Source: Flavobacteriaceae bacterium UBA7684 (GTDB lineage: Bacteria; Bacteroidota; Bacteroidia; Flavobacteriales; Flavobacteriaceae). Taken from it: DNA of 64,000 bases. The position numbers and the translations under genes are program-made. The notes beneath the pieces are model-generated. The model made no database searches. It was not told the origin of the DNA and was given only the letters and a program-made list of their open reading frames with translations. Shown piece by piece: positions 53,119-61,663 of the stretch (positions within the stretch are counted from its first letter, which is position 1; each line of letters begins with the position of its first letter). The stretch lies in contig DLGW01000009.1 of assembly GCA_002482885.1 (NCBI GenBank), positions 70,007 through 134,006 of the forward strand, in the 5' to 3' direction.

Positions 53119-54033
53119 ATGAAAAAAATCTTACTGCTTTTAATTCTTATCAGCAACTTTGGATTCTCTCAATCTTTTTATAGCAATTATTTAGACGCAA
53201 CCTCTGAATGGAGAATCATATCATCAGGCTACATGCGGAGTGCCGTTTATAACACCTATTATTTTGATGGGTTTGAGACAATAAATGGGCTTGTCTATTA
53301 TAAAGAATATACAAAAACCGTAGGTTATGAAACAGATGGCTCTAGACCAATTAAAACATATGGTCCAAAGTACATTAGAGAAGATTCTTCGGGTAAATTT
53401 TATATCTATGACGAATCCAACAACACTGAAAGTGTGTTTTTTGATAATGAAATAATAAAAAATACTAAAACAGGAGATAACTTCCCTTTTTTTCCATCAA
53501 CTAGTCAATGCCAAGTAACCTCAACAGAAGCTGTTTTTTTAGGAAACCAAAAATTAAAAAAAATAACCACTGAGTTTGATGTCTCAATAAGCGCTATTGA
53601 AGGAGTTGGAATAATAAACGGTAACGGTAGTTGTTATAATTTTGGAGGATTTGGAAGCGGAGGCGCACCCAAAACTGTGTTTTACACACATAAAAATGAC
53701 ACCTTAGCTTTTAATGGTCAAAACAAAGACACGTACCACTTATTTCCAAAGTCTGAAAGAAACAACTTAAGTGTAAATACAAATAATTTTATTGATTCTT
53801 TTATAACATACCCAAACCCTACAAATGGAATATTTAGAATTCAATCAGACTTACGACAAAGCCTAGGGGCTTTCGAGATATATAATTTAATGGGCATGAA
53901 ACTTAGAAGACAAGAAATTACAACTATGGAAGAACCCATAGATATTTCTTCTTTTTTAGACGGCATGTATATGATAATCTTTTTCGACTCAAACAATAAA
54001 GCCGTTAACAAAACCAAACTAATAAAACAATAA
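53119..54033 (+). CDS. Secreted protein with T9SS type A sorting domain
   Basis: A 304-residue protein with a signal peptide (ILLLLILISNFGFSQ) and a C-terminal sorting domain of about 78 residues: FITYPNPTNGIFRIQSD, FEIYNLMGMKLRRQEI, IDISSFLDGMYMIIFF and the Lys-rich end NKAVNKTKLIKQ. This targets proteins to the type IX machine encoded by gldKLMN at 6-10.5 kb. The middle part (about 20-225) has no known domain; it is rich in Tyr, Gly and Asn with NGNGSCYNFGGFGSGG, and is probably surface-exposed or released. It is the only obvious T9SS cargo in the window. Confidence 0.85.
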   Translation: MKKILLLLILISNFGFSQSFYSNYLDATSEWRIISSGYMRSAVYNTYYFDGFETINGLVYYKEYTKTVGYETDGSRPIKTYGPKYIREDSSGKFYIYDESNNTESVFFDNEIIKNTKTGDNFPFFPSTSQCQVTSTEAVFLGNQKLKKITTEFDVSISAIEGVGIINGNGSCYNFGGFGSGGAPKTVFYTHKNDTLAFNGQNKDTYHLFPKSERNNLSVNTNNFIDSFITYPNPTNGIFRIQSDLRQSLGAFEIYNLMGMKLRRQEITTMEEPIDISSFLDGMYMIIFFDSNNKAVNKTKLIKQ

Positions 54034-54248
54034 AACAAACCTATTATAAACAGTTAAAAATCCATTACTAGTTACACTGTCTCCAGTCGTTTTATATTCC
54101 GTTGCTTTTCATAAAAAGAACTCCAACAATGGCTTCGTCATTAACACAGGGTTTTGCATAATCGATTAATTGAATTACACGCACGAATAATAAGATGGGT
54201 GTTTTCAAGAAATAATTAAGTGGTTTTTTCGTGTTAGCGATAGAGCCA

Positions 54249-54313
54249 AGTACCGTGTACAGGCGAAAGCGCGACCTGATTCGCTTTAGCGAAGAAGGAA
54301 ACAACCTGAAAAT
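54249..54313 (+). repeat. Intergenic repeat element, copy B
   Basis: Left flank AGTACCGTGTA plus GCGAAAGCGCGACC, a central hairpin (TTCGCT and AGCGAA, about 54280-54293) and a right flank GGAAACAACCTGAAAA. The left flank is nearly identical to that of copy C at 63423. The rest of the 54034-54321 gap holds no gene that I recognise. Confidence 0.6.
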
Positions 54314-54321
54314 ATTAAAAC

Positions 54322-55335
54322 CTACTTAAACTCATAAACTACCCCGATTCCTAAAATTTGTTTGAGCTGAATTCTTGGACCAATAATGGTAGATTGTCCG
54401 TTGACCTCTTTGCGCGCTTTAATATCATCGTCATAAATCAAATGGGCTAAAATATTGGCTCTTACATATTTGTTCACCACAAAATCGGTTTTAATCATCC
54501 AATCTACATCGATGTTGCCGAACTTGTTTAAATAATCGGAGTACAGATTTAAACGACTTTCTAAAATGATGTTTTTATAGATTTCATTTTTCCATTGGGT
54601 ATTGATAAAAAATCCAATCTCTGTTCTGGAATTGGCTCCTTTACGGATTCGAACACCTTCGGCATCGTAAACTGCCTTATCTACTCCAAAAGCACCGGCA
54701 TCAGCCAATGCTTGATCTAGCACGAAAGTAGATTTTTGCGTAAGTGGAGAAAGATACAAGGTGAATTGTTTTTCTTTTAAAGCGTATTCAGCTCCTACCC
54801 CCAAAAACAAATAAGCCGGGGCGAAAAAGGTTGAAATCGGTTTGGTAGTATTCGGATACGCATACCCTGGGGTAAACTGAGTCGTAAACGTAAATTTAGA
54901 ACTGTAAAACCAATCGGAATTTTCGGCAGTTCGATAACCAAAATTAGAGTTTAATTGAATTAAATCGTCTGTTTTTCGGGTCTCTTGTCCTTCTTGATTA
55001 TTGATTCCGTAACGCCCAATCAATTCATTCTTCCAAAAATAAGAATCGCGCATATAATTGCGATTAAAATGAGCCGCTGCCAAACCTGAAACGGAATTCG
55101 CCCCCCCTGCATTCCAATGCACAAAACTGAGTTGACTAAAATCAAAACTTACTTTATTTTGTTTTTCCCAATACGTAAAACGTTTAATACCTGCGGAATC
55201 GGAACGAGTAGTTACAATTTCGTTAGAAACCTTAACTTTTGTTTTTTCTTGTTCATCAACTTTAGTAGTTATGATTTTATCCTGAGCCATTCCTAAAACA
55301 GGAATCAACATCAATACACAGAAAAAAATTCTCAT
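54322..55335 (-). CDS. DUF3078 outer-membrane protein
   Basis: A 337-residue protein with a signal peptide (MRIFFCVLMLIPVLGMAQ) and the DUF3078 signature: FDFSQLSFVHWNAGGANSVSGLAAAHF (about 60-86), YFWKNELIGRYGINNQEGQETRKTDDLIQLNSNFGY, and LYLSPLTQKSTFVLDQALADAGAFGVD. It is mostly predicted beta strand and probably an outer-membrane beta-barrel. The function of the family is unknown. It overlaps the dxs stop by 4 bp, so it is coupled to dxs. Confidence 0.85.
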   Translation of the reverse strand: MRIFFCVLMLIPVLGMAQDKIITTKVDEQEKTKVKVSNEIVTTRSDSAGIKRFTYWEKQNKVSFDFSQLSFVHWNAGGANSVSGLAAAHFNRNYMRDSYFWKNELIGRYGINNQEGQETRKTDDLIQLNSNFGYRTAENSDWFYSSKFTFTTQFTPGYAYPNTTKPISTFFAPAYLFLGVGAEYALKEKQFTLYLSPLTQKSTFVLDQALADAGAFGVDKAVYDAEGVRIRKGANSRTEIGFFINTQWKNEIYKNIILESRLNLYSDYLNKFGNIDVDWMIKTDFVVNKYVRANILAHLIYDDDIKARKEVNGQSTIIGPRIQLKQILGIGVVYEFK

Positions 55336-57107
55336 GAATTCAAAATTTGATTTAATAATTCTTTAATATCGGTTACTCCTATTTTACAATGCGACTGCAA
55401 TTCTTCGACTTTTCCGTGTTCTACAAATTCATCGGGCACGCCCATTCTAAAAATATTTCCTTTATATTTTTGATCCGAAGCATATTCTATAATGGCAGAA
55501 CCAAATCCACCATTTATAACTCCATCTTCTATAGTAACTATGCTTGGAAACTTAGCAAAAATGAAATCTAACATTTCTTTATCTAAAGGCTTCACAAACG
55601 AAAAATCATAATGTGCCACCAATTGGGTATTCATCTCTTTTAACGCTTGAATCACTGAATTACCAATAAATCCATTAGACAATACCGCCACTTGACTTCC
55701 TTCTTGCAAATGAGTTGCTTTACCGATTTCAATGGTTTGAAAAGGCAATTGCCAATCCAATAAAACTCCACGCCCCCTTGGATAACGAATCGCTAACGGA
55801 TGATTTAATCCTAATTGAGCGGTATATAACATATTGCGTAATTGCTCTTCGTTCAGCGGAGCATAAACAATCATATTGGGCACGCATCTTAAAAATGAAA
55901 TATCAAAAACACCATGATGTGTAGCGCCATCTTCGCCTACTAATCCTGCCCTATCTAAACAGAAAATAACGGGTAAGTTTTGCAAAGCTACATCGTGGAT
56001 TACTTGGTCGTAAGCTCTTTGTAAAAAAGTGGAATAAATGGCACAAAATACAGTTAGGCCTTGGGTAGCCATTCCTGCAGCTAAAGTTACCGCATGTTGT
56101 TCGGCTATGCCCACATCAAAAGCCCGTTCAGGAAAAATATCCATCATGAATTTTAAGGAACTTCCAGTGGGCATGGCTGGGGTTATGCCAATAATATTTG
56201 GATTTTTACGAGCCAATTCTAGCAGAGTCAATCCAAAAACATCCTGAAATTTAGCAGGCTGTATGGTTTCTTTTTTAGGTTGCAAAGCACCCGTTTCTGG
56301 ATTAAACTTACCGGGCGCGTGATACACCACTTGATTTTCTTCGGCTACTTTTAATCCTTTACCTTTGGTGGTAATGATATGTAAAAATCTAGGGCCTTTT
56401 ACTTTTTTTAAACGTTCTAATTCAGCCACTAAAGCAGGTAAATCGTGTCCATCAATAGGGCCTGAATAATCAAAATTCAACGCTTTGATGATGTTGTTTT
56501 GGCGATGGGCTTTCCCTTCTTTAACGGCGGTTAAATATTTTTTCAATGCCCCGACACTCGGATCAATCCCAATAGCATTGTCGTTCAAAATCACTAACAA
56601 ATTGGCATCGGTTACGCCTGCATGATTTAATCCTTCAAAGGCCATTCCCGAAGCAATAGAGGCATCGCCCACTACTGCAATATGATTTCTGTTCTTGTTT
56701 TTTTGTAATTGCGAAGCCATCGCCATCCCTAAGGCGGCAGATATAGCGGTAGAAGAATGTCCTGTTCCAAAAGCATCGTAAATACTTTCTGCTCTTTTAG
56801 GAAAACCACTGATTCCGCCTAACTGCCTATTGGTATGAAAAACATCTTTGCGCCCGGTTAATATTTTATGTCCATAAGCTTGATGTCCTACATCCCAAAT
56901 CAACAAATCATCTGGGGTATTAAATACATAATGCAAAGCAATGGTTAGTTCTACTACCCCCAAACTAGAACCCAAGTGCCCTTCTTTAGCAGAAACCTCA
57001 TCAATGATGCGTTCCCTAAGTTCGGTAGCCAATACAGACAGTTCTGACAAAGTCAAGGCTTTTAAGTCCGAGGGGAACTGAATTGTATTTAGTAGGTTTG
57101 ATTTCAT
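55332..57107 (-). CDS. dxs: 1-deoxy-D-xylulose-5-phosphate synthase
   Basis: A 591-residue thiamine-diphosphate enzyme that makes DXP from pyruvate and glyceraldehyde 3-phosphate. Motifs are KEGHLGSSLGVVELTIALHYVF (about 41-62), GTGHSSTAISAALGMA (about 114-129), the TPP/Mg motif VVGDASIASGMAFE (145-158) with NDN at 175-177, GIAEQHAVTLAAGMA, the catalytic Glu of this loop, and YATFSTFLQRAYDQ-like YSTFLQRAYDQVIHD. GDG is GDA here; the Mg-binding Asp148 is kept. DXP also feeds thiamine and pyridoxal phosphate. That matters here because mevalonate-pathway genes lie 8 kb away. A -7 element lies at 57122-57129. Confidence 0.92.
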   Translation of the reverse strand: MKSNLLNTIQFPSDLKALTLSELSVLATELRERIIDEVSAKEGHLGSSLGVVELTIALHYVFNTPDDLLIWDVGHQAYGHKILTGRKDVFHTNRQLGGISGFPKRAESIYDAFGTGHSSTAISAALGMAMASQLQKNKNRNHIAVVGDASIASGMAFEGLNHAGVTDANLLVILNDNAIGIDPSVGALKKYLTAVKEGKAHRQNNIIKALNFDYSGPIDGHDLPALVAELERLKKVKGPRFLHIITTKGKGLKVAEENQVVYHAPGKFNPETGALQPKKETIQPAKFQDVFGLTLLELARKNPNIIGITPAMPTGSSLKFMMDIFPERAFDVGIAEQHAVTLAAGMATQGLTVFCAIYSTFLQRAYDQVIHDVALQNLPVIFCLDRAGLVGEDGATHHGVFDISFLRCVPNMIVYAPLNEEQLRNMLYTAQLGLNHPLAIRYPRGRGVLLDWQLPFQTIEIGKATHLQEGSQVAVLSNGFIGNSVIQALKEMNTQLVAHYDFSFVKPLDKEMLDFIFAKFPSIVTIEDGVINGGFGSAIIEYASDQKYKGNIFRMGVPDEFVEHGKVEELQSHCKIGVTDIKELLNQILNS

Positions 57108-57121
57108 TTTTTATCAAAAGG

Positions 57122-57129
57122 CAAATTTA
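57122..57129 (-). promoter_or_regulatory. dxs promoter -7 element
   Basis: TAAATTTG on the minus strand matches TAnnTTTG, 15 bp before the dxs start codon. It is back-to-back with the tadA -7 element (57143-57150); neither has a clear TTG at -33. Confidence 0.45.
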
Positions 57130-57142
57130 CAACAATGTTCAC

Positions 57143-57150
57143 TACTTTTG
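57143..57150 (+). promoter_or_regulatory. tadA promoter -7 element
   Basis: TACTTTTG matches TAnnTTTG. It lies after the ATG at 57135, so the tadA start is set at 57171. Confidence 0.45.
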
Positions 57151-57170
57151 ATTTTGTAAGTAAAAACTAT

Positions 57171-57614
57171 ATGCAATTACTGAACGATGACTATTTTATG
57201 AAGATTGCTTTATCGGAAGCTCAAAATGCTTTTGATAAAGGGGAAATTCCTGTAGGTGCTGTAGTGGTTAGTCATGGTAGAATTATTGCCCGAGCACACA
57301 ATCTAACAGAACAACTCCACGATGTAACTGCTCATGCCGAAATGCAAGCCATTACGGCAGCCGCGAATTTTTTGGGTGGAAAATATTTAAAAGATTGCAC
57401 TTTATACGTAACCTTAGAACCTTGCCAAATGTGCGCGGGTGCTTTGTATTGGAGTCAAATCAGTAAAATTGTTTTTGGTGCTGCTGACCCCGACAGAGGT
57501 TTTCAGGCATTAGGCACTCAAATTCATCCTAAAACTAAAATCACATCGGGTATTTTAGTCGAGGAGTGTGGAGCAATTCTTAAAAAATTCTTTGAGGGAA
57601 AACGAAAAAGGTGA
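57171..57614 (+). CDS. tadA: tRNA-specific adenosine deaminase
   Basis: A 147-residue zinc-dependent deaminase that converts A34 to inosine in tRNA-Arg. The active site is HAE (55-57), with the catalytic Glu57, and PCQMC (84-88) supplying the other zinc ligands. The flanking EIPVGAVVV and ALYWSQISKIVFGA are typical of TadA. A start at 57135 would add 12 residues, but a -7 element lies within them. It is divergent from dxs and is followed by a strong terminator. Related nucleoside or guanine deaminases are an alternative, though the motifs favour tadA. Confidence 0.9.
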   Translation: MQLLNDDYFMKIALSEAQNAFDKGEIPVGAVVVSHGRIIARAHNLTEQLHDVTAHAEMQAITAAANFLGGKYLKDCTLYVTLEPCQMCAGALYWSQISKIVFGAADPDRGFQALGTQIHPKTKITSGILVEECGAILKKFFEGKRKR

Positions 57615-57643
57615 TTAGAAAAATCCTTAAACAACTATAAACA

Positions 57644-57671
57644 AAAAAGCCCGCTAAATTGCGGGCTTTTT
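57644..57671. terminator. Bidirectional terminator between tadA and the amylase gene
   Basis: An 11-bp perfect stem (57644-57654 with 57661-57671) around a 6-base loop, with A tract on one side and T tract on the other. Confidence 0.85.
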
Positions 57672-57684
57672 GCTATTTGAATAC

Positions 57685-59559
57685 TTACTCTACTCTTAAA
57701 ATCAAAGATTCTAAAGGTTCTATACGAACTCGGAATTTGCCTACTCCGTGTTTTACAGTTAAATCCGAAGCAAATTGTTTGTATAGCAAATCGGTTACTT
57801 TGTAAGTACCGTCGGCTAAGCCCCAAGCTTTAATTACATCGGCAGGAATTTGCAAATCAAAAGCAAACCAATCGTTAGCATCAAAATTGGTTAGGACTAC
57901 TACTCTTTCGTTTTTATTCCATCTTACAAAAGAATACACGCGGTGGTTATAAAACTCTGTATTTTGACGATTATGTAAATGAATATCTTTAAACTCCCCT
58001 ACAAAAGCAGGATTGGTTAAGGTTAAGTTTAGTAATCTTTTATGAAAATCTCTTAAGCTTTTTTCTTCGGGAGTTGATTGGCCTCCGTCAAATTTTTTAT
58101 CATTCATCCAACGTTGATGACTAGGAACCCCAACATAATCAAATATAGAAGTACGTGTTGCAGAACCAAATCCTAAATTTTCTGCCCCAGGCTCCCCTAC
58201 TTCCTGACCAAAATAAATCAAAGTAGGCGAAGTGCTAATGGTAGCAGAAACCGTCATGGCTGGTTTTCCTTTTAAAGCATTACCTGCAAAATCAGGACTC
58301 GCAATACGTTGCTCATCGTGATTTTCCAAAAAGTGTAACATATGGTGTTCGATATCTTGCATGTTATTTTGAATATGAGCAATATTATCGGTATTACCAT
58401 GCCCTTGCATCACCCATTTTAAGTTATCATATAACTCTACTTTATCATACAAATAATCCATTTTACCTAAACGGATATAATCACGATACAATTGTGGATT
58501 ATACACCTCTGCCAATAAAAAGGCATTAGGGTTCTTCATTTTTATAGATGAGTTCATAAAACTCCAAAATTCAACAGGCACCATTTCTGCCATATCAAAA
58601 CGAAAACCATCTACTCCTTTTGCGGTCCAGTACAAGGCAATATCTCTGAATTTTATCCATGAACTAGGTACATCTTTACCTTGCCAAAAAGCAAAATGTT
58701 CTTTGTAATCTTTTTGATCAAAACCTTGTGGTAATTCATCAAAATCTTTTGAACCATCTGGACGAATTCCGTAATTTATTTTTACCGTTTCATACCAATC
58801 ATTAAAATCTGGGCGGGCTAATCTAGAACCATTCCCTGTCCATTTGGCTGGAATTTCTTCGAATTTTCCATCTGCCAAAACATAATTTTCACCACCTAAT
58901 GGTTTGTAATTATTGTGAGCAATAGGCACTTCAAAATTTTGCCCTGGAATATAATAGAAGTTGTTGTTTTTGTCGTACTCTACATTTTTATTATCCGTTG
59001 CTCCAAAGTCTTGCACACCGGCAGGATTGTTTTTCCCTTCGTATTTACGAGCTACGTGATTAGGTACGATATCAATAATTACTTTCAACCCATTTTTATG
59101 AGTACGTGCAATTAATTCTTCAAATTCTTGTAAACGATTGGCTGGATTATTGGCCAAATCTGGATTTACATTATAATAATCTTTAACAGCATACGGTGAA
59201 CCTGCTCTACCTTTTACTACATCTGGATCATCATTTGAAATTCCAATAGAAGTATAATCATTAATTAACGCGTGGTGTGGAACTCCAGTGTACCAAACAT
59301 GGGTTACACCTAAATCTTTAATTTCGGTTAAAGCTTTGTCCGTAAAATCGCTAAACTTACCTACTCCGTTTTCGGCAATGGTTCCCCAAGGTTTGTTTGT
59401 GGTATTAGTATTACCAAATAGGCGTGTAAATACCTGATAAACTACCTCTTTTTGTTTTTTCTTTTCCATCGTTACAGTTTGTTTCTTTTGTGCAGAAGTA
59501 CATGAACTAATAGCAATTAGCATTACCCCTAGCCATTGAATTGATTTTTTGTTCATCAT
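57685..59559 (-). CDS. GH13 alpha-amylase-family lipoprotein
   Basis: A 624-residue alpha-glucan hydrolase. A lipoprotein signal (LGVMLIAISSC) anchors it, probably in the outer membrane. The GH13 conserved regions are visible: IDIVPNHVARKY (region I), DGFRFDMAEMVPVEF with the nucleophile Asp (region II), FLLAEVYNPQLY with the acid/base Glu (region III) and FLENHDEQRIAS (region IV). It is likely to cut starch, glycogen or maltodextrins at the surface or in the periplasm. ATG 59559 or 59556 starts the signal; the frame is open 21 codons further upstream without family support. It stands alone, with no SusCD pair nearby. Confidence 0.9.
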   Translation of the reverse strand: MMNKKSIQWLGVMLIAISSCTSAQKKQTVTMEKKKQKEVVYQVFTRLFGNTNTTNKPWGTIAENGVGKFSDFTDKALTEIKDLGVTHVWYTGVPHHALINDYTSIGISNDDPDVVKGRAGSPYAVKDYYNVNPDLANNPANRLQEFEELIARTHKNGLKVIIDIVPNHVARKYEGKNNPAGVQDFGATDNKNVEYDKNNNFYYIPGQNFEVPIAHNNYKPLGGENYVLADGKFEEIPAKWTGNGSRLARPDFNDWYETVKINYGIRPDGSKDFDELPQGFDQKDYKEHFAFWQGKDVPSSWIKFRDIALYWTAKGVDGFRFDMAEMVPVEFWSFMNSSIKMKNPNAFLLAEVYNPQLYRDYIRLGKMDYLYDKVELYDNLKWVMQGHGNTDNIAHIQNNMQDIEHHMLHFLENHDEQRIASPDFAGNALKGKPAMTVSATISTSPTLIYFGQEVGEPGAENLGFGSATRTSIFDYVGVPSHQRWMNDKKFDGGQSTPEEKSLRDFHKRLLNLTLTNPAFVGEFKDIHLHNRQNTEFYNHRVYSFVRWNKNERVVVLTNFDANDWFAFDLQIPADVIKAWGLADGTYKVTDLLYKQFASDLTVKHGVGKFRVRIEPLESLILRVE

Positions 59560-59610
59560 ATTAAGTTGTTTTAGTTGTCGAATACTTTTTAAGTACTGCA
59601 ACATGAACGG

Positions 59611-59640
59611 TAAAAATAACAAAATGTAACTATAATCAAA
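59611..59640 (-). promoter_or_regulatory. Amylase gene promoter
   Basis: Minus strand: TTTG (59640-59637), 18-base spacer, TATTTTTA (59618-59611), 7 of 8 matches to TAnnTTTG. Confidence 0.45.
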
Positions 59641-59688
59641 TAACTGAAAACGGGTTTATGCTACAAAAAAACACGAAAACGTTTGCAA

Positions 59689-60696
59689 CTACATTTGCTG
59701 TTGTTGCTGTTGTTGCATTTGAATTTGTTTTTGCTTGTGTAATTGATAGGAATTGTCAACCGCTGAATTTTTTTCGGCAAAACTTACAAAGGCAGGAGTT
59801 TCCATTTTTGTATCGTTAAAAAAATTATGATGAATGGAATCTTTAGAATTTTCATTGTTTTCCACAATAACCGAAACGGCTAAACGATGTTCCGAACCTC
59901 CTTTAAAAATTCCTTTTACAGGAGTACAATCTTTAAAATATCTACCCACAGCTAAACGAACGTGTCTGTCGGAAGCAATACAATCATTGGTTGGATCTAA
60001 TCCAATCCAGCCGTAAGTAGGCAAATAAATCTCAACCCAAGCGTGAGTGGCTCCTTCTCCCCTGAGTTCGTGATTTAATGGACAAATATACCCACTTACG
60101 TATCTGGAAGGAATTTGAATACTTCGTAACATAACCAGTAGAATATGAGCAAAATCTTGACACACGCCTGCTTTGAGTTGCCATATTTCATCTACCTCGG
60201 ATTCTACTGATGTTACGCCTTGGCGGTAGGTAAAGTTATTATAGATATAGGCAGAGAACACTTTGGCATTTTCTAACGGAGATAAGCTTAAATTACTCAG
60301 TGAATCTACTAAAACTTGTATTTCCGCCTGAGCTTTAAAATCTTCATTAACTAAAAATTCTTTTACCAAAGGATCTTGATCTTTCTTTTGTAAATCTTCC
60401 CATTGATCTTGAACTGAAAGCGATAATTTAGGTTCGCTAACGGGGCTTACTTCTACTTCTATACACGAAGAAATATTTAAGGTTTGATGAGATTCTAACA
60501 AACTAAAAATTCCCAATTTGTTATTGAATTTATCTTTAAAAGTATCTACCTCGGGATTGCCTGTAATTTTAATACTGGTTTGCTTTACTTTTTGAAAAGC
60601 ATCTTGTATAGGATACAACATAATTTGGTTGATGGAATCATAAACCGATTCTGCGTATTGATATTCTGTAATGTGTTTTATTTTGTAAGTAGCCAT
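59689..60696 (-). CDS. Transglutaminase-like cysteine protein with N-terminal domain
   Basis: A 335-residue protein. Residues 1-95 are the beta-rich transglutaminase N-terminal domain (YKIKHITEYQYAESVYDSINQIMLYP). The papain-fold core carries the triad Cys179 (AGVCQDFAH), His218 (THAWVEI) and Asp234 (GLDPTND). The C-terminus ends in KQKQIQMQQQQQQQM, a short polyglutamine run. These proteins act as proteases, amidases or transglutaminases. It is the last of three same-strand genes with the alpha-E and ATP-grasp proteins, which recur together in many bacteria. The gap to the alpha-E gene is 4 bp. Confidence 0.9.
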   Translation of the reverse strand: MATYKIKHITEYQYAESVYDSINQIMLYPIQDAFQKVKQTSIKITGNPEVDTFKDKFNNKLGIFSLLESHQTLNISSCIEVEVSPVSEPKLSLSVQDQWEDLQKKDQDPLVKEFLVNEDFKAQAEIQVLVDSLSNLSLSPLENAKVFSAYIYNNFTYRQGVTSVESEVDEIWQLKAGVCQDFAHILLVMLRSIQIPSRYVSGYICPLNHELRGEGATHAWVEIYLPTYGWIGLDPTNDCIASDRHVRLAVGRYFKDCTPVKGIFKGGSEHRLAVSVIVENNENSKDSIHHNFFNDTKMETPAFVSFAEKNSAVDNSYQLHKQKQIQMQQQQQQQM

Positions 60697-60700
60697 AGTT

Positions 60701-61639
60701 TTAAATTTGTCCGAAATAATGTTTAGAAAATAAATTTGAAATATTTACAATGTTTTGATGCAATTCTTCTAGATACAAATACAATTTTTTAGCATCTTTT
60801 ATCTCGGGCTGATTATAGGTAAAGTTGCTAATCAGCTTACCTATTTCGAATTCCATCTGAGAGAAAGCAGCAGGAGTAGATTCTTGTTTTAACAATTTAA
60901 AATTATGCTTAATTCGGTCTAAAGAATAAAATACCGAGTGCGTAAAAATGGGATTAAACAAGGTGTAATTGATAATGTTAGTTGCACTGATTTCCCCTCG
61001 ATAAGTTTTACCATACAATTCATATCCAGACAAAGCATACAACAAATACCTAAAAGAAACCAATTCGGATTCGTCCGAAAGATTATAATTTCCCTCTTTA
61101 ATTTTGATGAGTAATACTTGTATGGTTTGCAAAGCTCTTTCTAAATGTTTACCCACATTCATAAAATAATACCCTGGCCCACGATCCATAGTACTGTCTA
61201 AGGTTCCATAAAACAAATAACATTGCGCATGAATTACATCCATTACCTCCACGGGATCTCCTTTAAAGATTTGATCCTTCATTTTTTCATCGCGAACAAT
61301 GTGATAATAATTATTAAGTGTTTGCCAAAGTTCTTTGGTAATGTGGTCTTGTATGGAACGGGCATTTTCCCGAGCGTACATAATGTTATTAACAATAGAC
61401 AACGGATTGTTTTTATCGGTAATCAAATGACTTAGCGATTCTGCCGTTAGCCAAACGTGATTTTTTTGATTACTCACAAATTCTTTATCGCCATAATATT
61501 CTAATATAAATCGCCAATTTTCATTTATGGCGTTATCTTGTATCGCCACATAATTAGAATACAGCAAAGTGGTTTCCATTTTGGTACGTTCCATGTACCT
61601 CGACATCCAAAAAATAGCATCTGCAACTCTACTTAACAT
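60701..61639 (-). CDS. Alpha-E domain protein (DUF403)
   Basis: A 312-residue, mostly helical protein of the alpha-E (DUF403) family. The signature is MLSRVADAIFWMSRYMERTKMETTLLYSNYVAIQDN at the N-terminus, with MYARENARSIQDHITKELWQTLNNYYHI (about 87-114) and GPGYYFMNVGKHLERALQTIQVLL (about 155-178). The family has no known activity. It always travels with the circularly permuted ATP-grasp and transglutaminase-like proteins. It is the middle gene, 24 bp after the ATP-grasp gene. Confidence 0.9.
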   Translation of the reverse strand: MLSRVADAIFWMSRYMERTKMETTLLYSNYVAIQDNAINENWRFILEYYGDKEFVSNQKNHVWLTAESLSHLITDKNNPLSIVNNIMYARENARSIQDHITKELWQTLNNYYHIVRDEKMKDQIFKGDPVEVMDVIHAQCYLFYGTLDSTMDRGPGYYFMNVGKHLERALQTIQVLLIKIKEGNYNLSDESELVSFRYLLYALSGYELYGKTYRGEISATNIINYTLFNPIFTHSVFYSLDRIKHNFKLLKQESTPAAFSQMEFEIGKLISNFTYNQPEIKDAKKLYLYLEELHQNIVNISNLFSKHYFGQI

Positions 61640-61663
61640 ATTTCATTTTTGATTTAATTTGAA

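Noticed and set aside
54092..54304. A 70-codon frame on the minus strand
   Set aside because: It runs into repeat copy B, has no recognisable domain or promoter, and looks like chance or a decayed fragment.
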